From NCBI RefSeq assembly GCF_000760035.1, contig NZ_JNAO01000002.1, positions 47,111-111,110 of the forward strand: DNA of 64,000 nt, read 5' to 3'. Below the pieces are notes generated by a model that had not been told where the DNA came from, did no database searches, and was given only the letters and a program-made list of their open reading frames with translations. This document shows, in pieces, positions 21,197-30,581 of the stretch. The DNA is from Prochlorococcus marinus str. MIT 9314. Its GTDB lineage: Bacteria > Cyanobacteriota > Cyanobacteriia > PCC-6307 > Cyanobiaceae. Both the position numbers and the translations under genes were made by a program. Numbering within the stretch: position 1 is the first letter of the stretch; every line of letters begins with the position of its first letter.

Positions 21197-22192
21197 TTAT
21201 CTAAACATTGAACTAACGGAACTTTCTTCGTGGATTCTCCAAATAGCTTCCCCCAACATATTTGCGACAGAAAGTATTTTTAACTGTGGAAAATCATCTT
21301 TATTTTTAACTGGTATGCTGTTAGTCACAATAACCTGTTCGAAGAGATCCTTAGTGCTTAATCTTTCATAAGAAGGAGGGGAAAATACAGCATGTGAGGC
21401 ACATGCAAATATCCTATTAGCTCCTTCCTTTTTTAGCAAATGAGCTCCAGAACAAATTGTGCCTCCAGTGTCTATCATGTCATCTATAAGAATGGCCGTT
21501 TTACCTTTGACTTCACCAATAACCGTTAGACTTTCAGCGATATTATGCGCAGATCTCCTTTTATCAATGATCGCCAACGGCGCATCCTTCATTAATTTTG
21601 CAAATGCTCTAGCTCTCGCCACTCCTCCTACATCAGGGGAGACTACAACTATTTCTTCTAAATCTAAAGTTTCTAGATAATCAATTAACACAGGTGAACC
21701 ATAAATATGGTCGCATGGTATATCAAAATAACCTTGAATTTGAGCCGAATGTAAGTCCATAGCAAGAACTCTATCAACTCCTGATTTCTCTAGTAAATTA
21801 GCAGTTAGTTTTGCAGTTATAGACTCTCTTCCAGAGGTCTTTCTATCTGCCCTTGCATATCCAAAATAGGGGATGACAGCCGTTATTTGTCTTGCTGAAG
21901 CTCTCTTACATGCGTCAACCATGATCATAAGCTCCATTAAACTATCGTTTACAGGAGCGCATGTAGGTTGTATGAGAAATACATCACAACCTCTAATAGA
22001 TTGCTGGATCTGGACATAAAGTTCTCCATCTGCAAATCTTTTAGATATTAAAGGTACATTTTCAATTCCTAAGTATGATGCAATTTCTTCAGCTAATTTA
22101 GGATTTGTTGTCCCACTTACTAATCTTAATCTACTATTAGTAAGATTAAAGTTAGATTCTTTATTCTGCATTGCCGTGATAAAACTTGTCAC
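21197..22192 (-). CDS. prs: Ribose-phosphate pyrophosphokinase (PRPP synthase)
   Basis: This enzyme makes phosphoribosyl pyrophosphate from ribose-5-phosphate and ATP for purine, pyrimidine, His, Trp and NAD synthesis. The 331 residues include FADGELYVQIQQSIRG near the N-terminus, the metal/ATP region AMDLHSAQIQGYFDIP, the flexible-loop KRRSAHNIAESL and the PRPP-binding signature AILIDDMIDTGGTI. The family usually begins near LRLVSGTTNP, so the first ~20 residues are an extension or the true start may be slightly inside. It has its own 246-base upstream region shared divergently with malQ. Confidence 0.95.
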   Translation of the reverse strand: MTSFITAMQNKESNFNLTNSRLRLVSGTTNPKLAEEIASYLGIENVPLISKRFADGELYVQIQQSIRGCDVFLIQPTCAPVNDSLMELMIMVDACKRASARQITAVIPYFGYARADRKTSGRESITAKLTANLLEKSGVDRVLAMDLHSAQIQGYFDIPCDHIYGSPVLIDYLETLDLEEIVVVSPDVGGVARARAFAKLMKDAPLAIIDKRRSAHNIAESLTVIGEVKGKTAILIDDMIDTGGTICSGAHLLKKEGANRIFACASHAVFSPPSYERLSTKDLFEQVIVTNSIPVKNKDDFPQLKILSVANMLGEAIWRIHEESSVSSMFR

Positions 22193-22438
22193 GTAATTTG
22201 CAACATAGAACTATATTCTTATCGTAGTCGTTTATGTGAATTTCGCAAAAGATAATGAATAGATGTTTTTAAAAGTCAAATCCAATTAAGAAAAAAAATT
22301 TTTGATTAAAAATTAGAATTTATATTTATTCATACTAAAAATCAGGTAATGATATTTGTCAATTAAAAAAAATTTGTATATGGTTGAATTTAGAGAATTA
22401 AAAACACGTTAAGTGTAAAAAATAAAATATATTTAAAC

Positions 22439-23959
22439 ATGCCTATAGAGTCAATTATTCCAAGAAAATCATTAGGCGTACTTATGCATCCAACATGTAT
22501 TCCAGGAGGAAGAGTATGTGGAACTTTTGGAAGAGGAGCTAAAGATTGGATAAAAAAACTTCATAAGCATGGAATTGAATACTGGCAATTTTTACCTCTT
22601 ACTCCTACTGACTCGACAGGTTCTCCATATAGTTCCCCATCTAGTTTTGCACTAAACCCATGGTTTTTGGATATAGATAATTTAATCGAAAAAGGTTTTA
22701 TCTTCATTTCAAATAAAGATAATCTAGGTCCAACAAATCAAGATAAAGATCATTTTGATTTTAATATCGCGGAAGACTTAACAAAAAAAATAGGTCTTCT
22801 CCTTTTGCAAGGTTGGAGTTCACAATCTGAAGAAAGAAAAATTAATTTTAACCAATGGGTCAGTAGGAATTCTTGGGTTGAGGATTATGCAACATTTGTT
22901 GTTATCAGAGAGGAATTTAATATGTTGCCTTGGTGGGAATGGCCTCAAGAATTTAAAATAAAAAATAACAAGTTCTTAGAATCATGGATAAAGAAAAAAA
23001 GTGAAGAGATACTTATAAAAAAATTAATACAGTGGCATCTTGATGAGCAATGGAGCGTCATTAAAAACTTTGCAAAATCGAGAAATATTAAGTTAATAGG
23101 AGATTTGCCTTTTTATGTTTCCAGAGACAGCGCTGACGTATGGAGTAATAAATCATTATTTTCAATTTTTAAAAATGGAGATTTAATCTTTCAAAGTGGT
23201 GTACCACCTGATTATTTTTCATCAACAGGACAATTATGGGGTACCCCAACTTACTTTTGGTCAAAGCATAAAAGAACTAATTTCAATTGGTGGAGAAAAA
23301 GATTTCAAAGACAATTTGAACTTGTTGACATATTGAGATTTGATCATTTCAGGGGTTTAGCCGGTTACTGGAGGGTTAATGGCAGTTCTAAAACGGCAAT
23401 TAATGGAAAATGGATAAATTCTCCAGGTAAAACACTATTAAATAAAGTGAAACAAGATCTAGGGGGTAACTATCTACCAGTTATTGCAGAGGATCTGGGA
23501 GTAATAACTCCAGATGTGGAGAAATTAAGAAAAAACTTCGAACTGCCTGGCATGAAAATATTACAATTCGCTTTTGATGGCAATGAAGATAATCCTTATT
23601 TACCTAAGAATATTGAAGGAGAAAATTGGGTTGTTTATACAGGTACTCACGACAACTCTACTTCTGTTTCCTGGTGGAAATATTTAGATTATGAATCCAA
23701 AAAAAGAATAAAAGATGAGTATAAATTTTCAGAAAATCCTTCTTGGGATTTAATAAAAATTGGCATGAAAACTAATGCTAATCTTTTTATTGCTCCATTA
23801 CAAGATCTATTATCTCTAGATGATTCAAGTAGATTAAACAAACCTGGTACCACAAAAAATAACTGGAAATGGAAGTTAAATCGTCCTTTAGAAGAAATAG
23901 ATGATAATATGAGAAGCTTTAGTGAGCTAGGAAATAATTTTGGAAGAACTCCAAAGTAA
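22439..23959 (+). CDS. malQ: 4-alpha-glucanotransferase (amylomaltase)
   Basis: A 506-residue GH77 enzyme that transfers maltooligosaccharide units between alpha-1,4-glucans and helps recycle short chains during glycogen breakdown. Visible motifs are WQFLPLTPTDSTGSPYSS near residue 49, GDLPFYVSRDSADVW near 221 and the nucleophile region DILRFDHFRGLAGYW. VIAEDLGVITPDV near 348 holds the acid/base Glu, and VYTGTHDNST near 399 completes the active site. The length is typical for bacterial type I MalQ. With the GH57 gene at 4799-6382 it is one of two glucan-modifying genes in the window. It ends close to the convergent RodZ-like gene. Confidence 0.94.
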   Translation: MPIESIIPRKSLGVLMHPTCIPGGRVCGTFGRGAKDWIKKLHKHGIEYWQFLPLTPTDSTGSPYSSPSSFALNPWFLDIDNLIEKGFIFISNKDNLGPTNQDKDHFDFNIAEDLTKKIGLLLLQGWSSQSEERKINFNQWVSRNSWVEDYATFVVIREEFNMLPWWEWPQEFKIKNNKFLESWIKKKSEEILIKKLIQWHLDEQWSVIKNFAKSRNIKLIGDLPFYVSRDSADVWSNKSLFSIFKNGDLIFQSGVPPDYFSSTGQLWGTPTYFWSKHKRTNFNWWRKRFQRQFELVDILRFDHFRGLAGYWRVNGSSKTAINGKWINSPGKTLLNKVKQDLGGNYLPVIAEDLGVITPDVEKLRKNFELPGMKILQFAFDGNEDNPYLPKNIEGENWVVYTGTHDNSTSVSWWKYLDYESKKRIKDEYKFSENPSWDLIKIGMKTNANLFIAPLQDLLSLDDSSRLNKPGTTKNNWKWKLNRPLEEIDDNMRSFSELGNNFGRTPK

Positions 23960-23972
23960 AATTTATTAAAAA

Positions 23973-24467
23973 TTATTTATCAACAACATGATTTTCAATA
24001 TTTTCAATCTCAATAACATTTACATTTAAAATAAAGTATCTTTTTAAAATAAATATAGTAAAAACTAATATAAAAAAATACAAAAAGCTTCCTTGCCATG
24101 TATTGATAAGATCGAATTTCCTGAAAAGAAAATCCTTTCCCTCTTTCCTTAAAATTTTTCTTTCTTCAACTGCTAAATTTAATAATGTATTTTTTTTTAA
24201 TACTAAGCATTCCTCTAATTTAATTAATATAGATCTTATAAAAGGATACTCTGGCCTAATATTTTTATTATTATTTTCAATAGAGTTTATTATTCGTTCA
24301 GGAATTTTTGAAATGTATGACAATTCTTTAATTGTAAGGTTTTGTTGCGTTCTTGCTTCTTTTACCAAATTTGCAATTTCAATATATTGGTCAACAAGTT
24401 CATAACTATAGTCTTTATTTTTTTCAGATTTTTTGTTAAGTAAAAAGAGATTTTTCAAAATATTCAT
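23973..24467 (-). CDS. Short RodZ-like protein (HTH domain plus one membrane helix)
   Basis: A 164-residue protein with a cytoplasmic helix-turn-helix of the RodZ/XRE type (VKEARTQQNLTIKELSYISK near residues 35-54, then IPERIINSIENN). A basic region and one membrane helix (SFLYFFILVFTIFIL, about 127-143) follow. Only about 20 residues lie beyond the helix, so the periplasmic DUF4115 domain of classic RodZ is missing. RodZ links MreB to the cell envelope in rods. In coccoid Prochlorococcus the reduced form may have another role, or may be an adaptor of the remaining cell-wall machinery. Function is inferred from architecture only. Confidence 0.65.
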   Translation of the reverse strand: MNILKNLFLLNKKSEKNKDYSYELVDQYIEIANLVKEARTQQNLTIKELSYISKIPERIINSIENNNKNIRPEYPFIRSILIKLEECLVLKKNTLLNLAVEERKILRKEGKDFLFRKFDLINTWQGSFLYFFILVFTIFILKRYFILNVNVIEIENIENHVVDK

Positions 24468-24570
24468 TTAATTTCCAAAAATAAATAATACTTTTTACTT
24501 CTTATTTTTAAAACATTACAACCAATTCTAATCGAATTACAATCATAAGTAAGTTAATTAGATATAAAAA

Positions 24571-26226
24571 CTAGACTGTAGAGATAATATTTTGTACTGC
24601 ACTTTTTGCAATATTCAGAGGGCTAAAAGTATCTCTAATTAAAGCTAAGAGCTTTTTTGCATCATTTAATTCTAATTTTTCATCTTTTATAAGACTTAAA
24701 AGAAGATTCTTCCTAACTTCGGATCCTTTTTTACTGACAAATAATTTCAATCCAGCATTCGCAACTGGTATGAGATCTGAATTAATATTCTCTGAATCTC
24801 TAAATAAAATGTTTAATAAACTTTCAACTTTTTCTATTTGAATATGACCTTTTTTATCAAAAACGACTTCTATAAGTATGTCTAAAATCTCTTCAGAATT
24901 ATCAGTCAGGAGTTTTTTAGCAATATATGGATAAGCTATTTTTAAAATTTTAAATTCAGGATCTAACCTTAGTGCTAAACCTTCTTGACTAACAACGGCT
25001 CTTATTATTAAGGCAAACCTACTGGGAACTCTGAAGGGATAGGAATACATTAGTTTTGAGAATTTGTCAGTTACATTTTTAAGATTAAAATTACCAACCT
25101 CAGCGCCAAAAGATCCTCCCAGAACTTCTTTTAATGGTTCAACAAGTTTTTGAAGATCTTGCTCTTTGGTTAAAAAACCTAATTTCTGAAAATCTTCTGC
25201 AAGAAGATAATATTCTTCGTTTATTATGTGAACAATTGCCTTAATAAGAGTAAGTCTATCTGAATTTGTGATTGTATCCATCATTCCGAAATCAACATAA
25301 GCTAAATTCCCACAATCTGAATTGCCTCCTTTTAGAGCAAACATATTTCCAGGATGTGGGTCTGCATGAAAATATCCAAATTCAAATAATTGCTGAAGAC
25401 CACTAATGACACATGTTTTTATAAACGATGCAGGTATTAAGTTATTTTCCTCCAGTAAAGCTCGATCTCTTAACTTAACTCCATCAATCCAAGAAGTTGT
25501 GATTACCCTTTTGGATGAAAACTGTTTTTCTAGTTTAGGGATAAATATATTTGGGTTTTCTTTAAATAAATTTGCAAACTTCAAGGCATTTTCGGCCTCT
25601 TTTTCATAGTCAATTTCATCAAAAAGTGCATTACCGAATTCATCAATTATTTCTCCAATTCCAACACCTATATTTAATGGTAAGAGTGGTGATAAAAAAC
25701 TTCCTAAAAACCTTAAGATTACAACGTCCCTTCTTATGAGAAAGTACAAATTTGGCCGCTGTACTTTCACCGCTAAATAAGAATTATTTATCTTTGCTTT
25801 ATAAACTTGACCTAAACTTGCTGAAGCAATAGGTCTATCTGGAAACTCTTCAAATAATTCATTAGCTGGTGATCCAAGTTCCTCCTCAATGATTTTTAAA
25901 GCAATTTTGTGGTCAAATGCAGGGAGATTATCTTGTAAGTTTGTAAGTTCTGTAAGCCAATCTTGTCTAACAAGATCTGGCCTAGTTGAGAGTGCTTGGC
26001 CTAATTTGATAAAACAAGGTCCTAAATCTGTTATTACATCAAAAAGATATTTCGAGAGATTTTTTTGTACATTTTTATTTTTACTGTTACCTTGAAAAAG
26101 TATTCTTAAAAAAAGAAAAATAAAAGTTAAAAGGATATATAAAACTCTTGGGATAAAAATCCATGGTCTCAAAATCAACCAAAGTAAGTCATCTTTTGCT
26201 GAATATTTCGAATAAGATCTTTTCAT
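24571..26226 (-). CDS. ABC1/UbiB family atypical kinase
   Basis: With the start taken at MKRSYSKYS (ATG at 26224-26226), this is a 551-residue UbiB/ABC1K protein. An upstream in-frame ATG six codons earlier is possible. The family-defining KxGQ loop is seen as CFIKLGQALSTRPDLV. Next come an Ala-rich loop in place of a Gly loop (PIASASLGQVYKAK), then FHADPHPGNMFA and VDFGMMD, the catalytic and metal-binding segments. Members support prenyl-quinone or isoprenoid-lipid homeostasis in bacteria and plastids. Cyanobacteria carry several paralogues, so assigning this one to plastoquinone, tocopherol or stress function is not possible here. Confidence 0.88.
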   Translation of the reverse strand: MKRSYSKYSAKDDLLWLILRPWIFIPRVLYILLTFIFLFLRILFQGNSKNKNVQKNLSKYLFDVITDLGPCFIKLGQALSTRPDLVRQDWLTELTNLQDNLPAFDHKIALKIIEEELGSPANELFEEFPDRPIASASLGQVYKAKINNSYLAVKVQRPNLYFLIRRDVVILRFLGSFLSPLLPLNIGVGIGEIIDEFGNALFDEIDYEKEAENALKFANLFKENPNIFIPKLEKQFSSKRVITTSWIDGVKLRDRALLEENNLIPASFIKTCVISGLQQLFEFGYFHADPHPGNMFALKGGNSDCGNLAYVDFGMMDTITNSDRLTLIKAIVHIINEEYYLLAEDFQKLGFLTKEQDLQKLVEPLKEVLGGSFGAEVGNFNLKNVTDKFSKLMYSYPFRVPSRFALIIRAVVSQEGLALRLDPEFKILKIAYPYIAKKLLTDNSEEILDILIEVVFDKKGHIQIEKVESLLNILFRDSENINSDLIPVANAGLKLFVSKKGSEVRKNLLLSLIKDEKLELNDAKKLLALIRDTFSPLNIAKSAVQNIISTV

Positions 26227-26290
26227 TAAAGTTAAAAAAATCAAAAAAAGATTGCCATGTAGTCCATTCTATATATGTCAATAATACTTT

Positions 26291-27682
26291 ATGAGCATTT
26301 CATCTTTTCTTACTAAAAAGTTTTTAAAGTCTTTATTCTTTCCCGCTCATAACAGAGGGGCAGCTTTACCAAAGAAATTAGTAAAGCTATTAAAAAATCA
26401 CCCTGGGTATTGGGACTTGCCCGAGCTACCAGAGATAGGTTCACCACTATCCCAAAGCGGATTAATTGCTAAATCTCAAAGAGAATTCTCTGACAAATTT
26501 GGGGCTAAAGGATGTTTTTTTGGAGTTAATGGGGCTTCGGGATTAATACAATCAGCAGTAATTTCAATGGCAAATCCAGGCGAAAATATCCTGATGCCTA
26601 GAAATGTTCACATAAGTGTTATAAAAATCTGTGCGATGCAGAATATAAATCCAATATTTTTTGATCTAGAATTTTCAACCGTTACGGGACATTACAAACC
26701 AATTACAAAAATTTGGTTGGACAACGTATTTAAAAAATTAAATTTTGATGAGAATAAAATTGCAGGGGTGATTCTTGTAAATCCCTCTTATCATGGTTAT
26801 GCCGGAGATTTAGAGCCTTTAATAGATTGTTGCCATCAAAAAAATTTACCTGTTTTAGTTGATGAAGCCCATGGTTCATATTTCCTTTTTTGTGAAAACC
26901 TTAATTTACCAAAACCCGCCTTATCATCAAACGCTGATTTAGTCGTTAATTCATTACATAAGTCGCTCAATGGATTAACTCAAACGGCGGCACTTTGGTA
27001 CAAAGGGAATTTAATAAATGAAGGCAATTTAATCAAAAGTATAAATTTGTTGCAAACTACTAGTCCAAGTTCCTTATTACTTTCTTCTTGTGAAGAGTCT
27101 ATTAGGGACTGGCTTAATAAAAAAAGTTTATCAAAATATCAAAAAAGAATTTTAGAGGCAAAAATTATTTACAAAAAATTAATTCAAAAAAATATTCCTC
27201 TCATAGAAACTCAAGATCCCTTGAAAATTGTATTAAATACCTCCAAGGCTGGGATTGATGGTTTTACTGCTGATAAATTTTTTTATAGAAATGGCCTTAT
27301 TGCTGAATTGCCAGAAATGATGACTCTCACTTTTTGCCTAGGATTTGGTAATCAAAAAGATTTTCTTAATTTATTTGAAAAGTTATGGAAAAAATTACTA
27401 TTAAATTCCAAAAAATCAAAAAGTTTAGAAGTACTTAAATCGCCCTTTAAATTTATTCAAGCCCCCGAAATCGAAATTGGAATTGCTTGGAGAAGTGAGA
27501 CTAAGAGTATTCCTTTCTCAGAATCATTGAATAAAGTATCCGGAGATATTATTTGCCCTTATCCTCCAGGGATACCTTTACTAGTTCCTGGAGAAAAAAT
27601 TGATTTAGATAGGTTTAATTGGATAAATAATCAAAGTTTATGTAACAAAGATCTGGTAAATTTTAATATAAAGGTCTTATAA
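26291..27682 (+). CDS. Orn/Lys/Arg decarboxylase family PLP enzyme
   Basis: A 463-residue fold-type I PLP enzyme of the Orn/Lys/Arg decarboxylase major-domain family. The Schiff-base Lys224 is in VNSLHKSLNGLTQTA, with the cofactor Asp191 and partner His194 in VLVDEAHGSYF. PAHNRGAAL near the N-terminus is the family's PxHxxG-like element. Classic inducible decarboxylases are about 700 residues or more with a wing domain; this short form lacks the wing and has a C-terminal domain ending PYPPGIPLLVPGE. The substrate (Arg, Lys or Orn) cannot be read from sequence. It is followed 15 bases later by cdsA. Confidence 0.85.
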   Translation: MSISSFLTKKFLKSLFFPAHNRGAALPKKLVKLLKNHPGYWDLPELPEIGSPLSQSGLIAKSQREFSDKFGAKGCFFGVNGASGLIQSAVISMANPGENILMPRNVHISVIKICAMQNINPIFFDLEFSTVTGHYKPITKIWLDNVFKKLNFDENKIAGVILVNPSYHGYAGDLEPLIDCCHQKNLPVLVDEAHGSYFLFCENLNLPKPALSSNADLVVNSLHKSLNGLTQTAALWYKGNLINEGNLIKSINLLQTTSPSSLLLSSCEESIRDWLNKKSLSKYQKRILEAKIIYKKLIQKNIPLIETQDPLKIVLNTSKAGIDGFTADKFFYRNGLIAELPEMMTLTFCLGFGNQKDFLNLFEKLWKKLLLNSKKSKSLEVLKSPFKFIQAPEIEIGIAWRSETKSIPFSESLNKVSGDIICPYPPGIPLLVPGEKIDLDRFNWINNQSLCNKDLVNFNIKVL

Positions 27683-27697
27683 ACATAGCAATTTCAT

Positions 27698-28555
27698 ATG
27701 AGATTAAAAAGCGGATTGATTATAGGAATTTTTGGTTTAATTGTTGTTTTGTTGGGGGGATGGTTTTTTACATTAGCAACTGCGTTGCTTACATATTTAG
27801 CATTATTAGAATTTTTTAGAATGGCAGAATTCAAAGGAATAAGACCAGCTACAAAAACCACATTATTTTCATCCTTTATTATTATAGTATCTACTTATCT
27901 TGAGACCATTGGTGTGCTTGAAGGAGAAATTTCAAATTCAATTTTGCCCATCTGTTCAGTTGGGATATGTACTTGGTTACTTTTGCAACCAAAACCTGGG
28001 ACGATTTCAGATATCGCAGCATCTATTTTTGGATTATTCTATTTAGGTTTTTTACCTAGTTACTGGATTAAGTTAAGGGGATTAGATTCAGTGATAATAG
28101 GCTCAAATCAGGGTTTTATGTCTCTTGAGAACTTATCAAATACTACGGGTCTACATTTAACTTTAACTTCTTGTTTTTTAATTGTGGCTAGTGATATTGG
28201 TTCTTATTTTATTGGGAAGTCATTTGGTAAAACATCTCTTTCTCCAATATCTCCGAGCAAAACTATAGAAGGTTTAATTGGAGGAATATCCTGTTCAATT
28301 TTACTAGCAATATTTTTCGCATTTTTAATGAATTGGGAAAACCCATTAATTGTTGGAATAATTTATGGAATTTCAATTTCTCTTATGGCATTAGTTGGAG
28401 ATTTAATTGAATCTATGATGAAGAGAGATGCAAAAATAAAAGATTCCGGAACTTTTTTGCCCGGACATGGAGGGATTCTTGACAGAATTGACAGTTACAT
28501 CTTTACTCCATCTGTTTTGTATTATATTTTTATAATTCTCAAGTATCTAAATTAA
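27698..28555 (+). CDS. cdsA: Phosphatidate cytidylyltransferase
   Basis: A 285-residue integral membrane enzyme making CDP-diacylglycerol from phosphatidate and CTP, the branch point for phosphatidylglycerol. About seven or eight hydrophobic segments are present. The CdsA signature is clear near the C-terminus: SPSKTIEGLIGG at about 185-196, LVGDLIESMMKRDAKIKDSG near 230-249 and LPGHGGILDRIDS near 252-264, which carries the metal-binding acidic residues. The gene directly follows the decarboxylase gene and is convergent with the alpha/beta hydrolase gene. Confidence 0.93.
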   Translation: MRLKSGLIIGIFGLIVVLLGGWFFTLATALLTYLALLEFFRMAEFKGIRPATKTTLFSSFIIIVSTYLETIGVLEGEISNSILPICSVGICTWLLLQPKPGTISDIAASIFGLFYLGFLPSYWIKLRGLDSVIIGSNQGFMSLENLSNTTGLHLTLTSCFLIVASDIGSYFIGKSFGKTSLSPISPSKTIEGLIGGISCSILLAIFFAFLMNWENPLIVGIIYGISISLMALVGDLIESMMKRDAKIKDSGTFLPGHGGILDRIDSYIFTPSVLYYIFIILKYLN

Positions 28556-28567
28556 TTAAGAAATCTT

Positions 28568-29500
28568 TTATTCCAAAAAATAATCTTGGATAATTTTACT
28601 AGATAATGATGGAAGATCTATATGCGGAAGATGACCACAATTTTGTAACCCTACAAAATTTAATTTTTCAATATTTCCTATTTTTTTAAGCTCTTTTTTT
28701 CCAAGAATTCGATCATTTTCTCCACATAATGTTTTGATTGGTATATTTTGGATATATTTTTGAGTTCCTGCAAACCCACCACTTTTTGCAAATGATGCAA
28801 GTGAATTCCTCCATCCTTTACAACCTAGATGAATTGAAGCAATTTGCTCTTCCATCTTACCAACGCATTCATCTGGAAAAGCAAATGCTTGCCTACAAAG
28901 ACTTTTTCTGACCTGAGGCAATCCAAGAAATGAGGCGCCAATTTGGTTAAGAGGAAAAGGGACACTCTTAGGTTCTCCAAATAATCCGGCTGGGGACAAA
29001 AGGATAATTTTATCAATAGAATCAGGAATTTCATAAGCAAGTTTTAAAGCTGATGAGCCTCCCATAGAGGCACCTATAATTTTTAGATTCTTTGTTATTT
29101 TTAATGTCTTAAGGAGATCAATTAAATGCGAAATTATTTTCGAGGAATTGTATTCATTTGTTGCGCACCTCGGACTAAAACCAAAACCCAAAAGATCAGG
29201 AACGATAACTTTAAAATTTCTTTTTAGTGATTTATATATTCTTCTGAATTCTAAAAAACTACTATCAAAGCCATGTAGAAGAAGTATAGGTTGACCTTTT
29301 CCTCCGATAACTACTGGAAATTTTAAGGAGTTCCAATTTTGGTTGAGTTTTATCCACTTAACATCATTTGCCAAATAAAGACCTAAAGGATCTAATAGTG
29401 ACAATTTGGCACTTTCGAAAAATTCTGCATTTAAATCACTTAGTTGTTCAAAATTGTTTTTAGTCAAAAAATATTTATGTTTTAATTTTTTGTTGTTCAA
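28568..29500 (-). CDS. Alpha/beta hydrolase
   Basis: A 310-residue alpha/beta-hydrolase. The oxyanion motif LLLHGFDSSFLEF lies near residue 75, the nucleophile elbow GASMGGSSAL near 143 holds the catalytic Ser, and NCGHLPHIDLP near the C-terminus supplies the His. The Asp is probably in LCGENDRILG. There is no signal peptide, so it is probably cytosolic. Related cyanobacterial proteins are annotated broadly as hydrolases or epoxide-hydrolase-like; the substrate is unknown. Its first 26 bases overlap the 3' end of the glycerol-dehydrogenase-like gene, indicating translational coupling. Confidence 0.82.
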   Translation of the reverse strand: MNNKKLKHKYFLTKNNFEQLSDLNAEFFESAKLSLLDPLGLYLANDVKWIKLNQNWNSLKFPVVIGGKGQPILLLHGFDSSFLEFRRIYKSLKRNFKVIVPDLLGFGFSPRCATNEYNSSKIISHLIDLLKTLKITKNLKIIGASMGGSSALKLAYEIPDSIDKIILLSPAGLFGEPKSVPFPLNQIGASFLGLPQVRKSLCRQAFAFPDECVGKMEEQIASIHLGCKGWRNSLASFAKSGGFAGTQKYIQNIPIKTLCGENDRILGKKELKKIGNIEKLNFVGLQNCGHLPHIDLPSLSSKIIQDYFLE

Positions 29501-30566
29501 AATTTGAAATAACCTCTATTATGTCTCGTTTATTAATTTCAAAAGGCAAAAAGTGAATCTCAGATTTATCTCGAAAAGTAAAATCGGCAATTTTCTCTAG
29601 ATTATTATTTTCAAAAACATTTATTCCAAGTTGTCCGATAGTAGTTGGCAAATTCAATTCTTTCATAAGTACAAATAATTGTTTAATTGATTGATCAGCT
29701 AATTTATTATTATTTTTCATTTCTTCTAGTCTTAATTGCAATAATAATCCAACCCCAACAATCTCACCATGTAAGAATTTATTAGGGGTGATTATCTGAG
29801 TAATTGCATTATGAATAGCATGTGCTGCTGCTGTCCTACATTTTTCTCCACCAATACCACCAACTAATCCTGCTGTAAGTCCACATGCCTCTACAGTATT
29901 TTGCCAAGATGGATTATTTTCAAATTGCCCCTTAAATGCTTTTCCTCCATCTATTAATAGTTGATCTCTTAAAACTCTGGATATCTGAATTGCTTGTTGA
30001 ACAAGGCCATCATTTATTTTTGAACTTGTTACTGAGGATTCGTACCATTTTGCCAAGGCATCTGCTATGCCACTTGCTAGAGTTCTTGATGGAGCTGTTT
30101 GAATAAATTTATGATCAAAAACTAGTATTTTCGGGCAAGATCCTAATGCAACATCTTTTATAAATTGACCATCCTTTGTATAAATATTCGATAAGGCTGT
30201 CCAACCAGCACATGTAGAGGCGCTAAGGGGAACTGTAATACAAGGGATATTAAGAGACTCGGCTATATATTTTCCAGAATCTAGAACTTTGCCTCCTCCA
30301 GCCGCTATAACACAATCATTATTATTATTTGAAATAATATTCTTAACTCTTGAAATATCTTCGTAACAACAATCAAATTGTAAATTAGCAGAATTTACAT
30401 TGAGTTTTTGATTTTTTAAATCATTAAAAATATTATTTCTCAAATTATTCGTTTGAATACCTCTACCTAAAATTAATGGACTTTTAGTTAATTTAGTAAT
30501 TTGAGGTAAAGATTTTTCCCAAGCAGAATTTCCCCTGTATATAGTTTCTGGAGAGATAGACTGCAT
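29475..30566 (-). CDS. Glycerol dehydrogenase-like iron-containing alcohol dehydrogenase
   Basis: A 363-residue member of the GldA/iron-type alcohol dehydrogenase superfamily. The nucleotide-binding region AAGGGKVLDSGKYIAE is near residue 90. TVPLSASTCAGWTALSNIY follows the pattern of glycerol dehydrogenase. Metal ligands are likely in SGIADALAKW (Asp), AAAHAIHNAI (His) and FLHGEIVGVG (His). Glycerol, a glycerol-like polyol or a sugar aldehyde are possible substrates; the sn-glycerol-1-phosphate dehydrogenase branch is an alternative. It lies 15 bases downstream of clpC and overlaps the alpha/beta hydrolase gene. Confidence 0.8.
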   Translation of the reverse strand: MQSISPETIYRGNSAWEKSLPQITKLTKSPLILGRGIQTNNLRNNIFNDLKNQKLNVNSANLQFDCCYEDISRVKNIISNNNNDCVIAAGGGKVLDSGKYIAESLNIPCITVPLSASTCAGWTALSNIYTKDGQFIKDVALGSCPKILVFDHKFIQTAPSRTLASGIADALAKWYESSVTSSKINDGLVQQAIQISRVLRDQLLIDGGKAFKGQFENNPSWQNTVEACGLTAGLVGGIGGEKCRTAAAHAIHNAITQIITPNKFLHGEIVGVGLLLQLRLEEMKNNNKLADQSIKQLFVLMKELNLPTTIGQLGINVFENNNLEKIADFTFRDKSEIHFLPFEINKRDIIEVISNFEQQKIKT

Positions 30567-30581
30567 ATTTACTTTGAAAGA

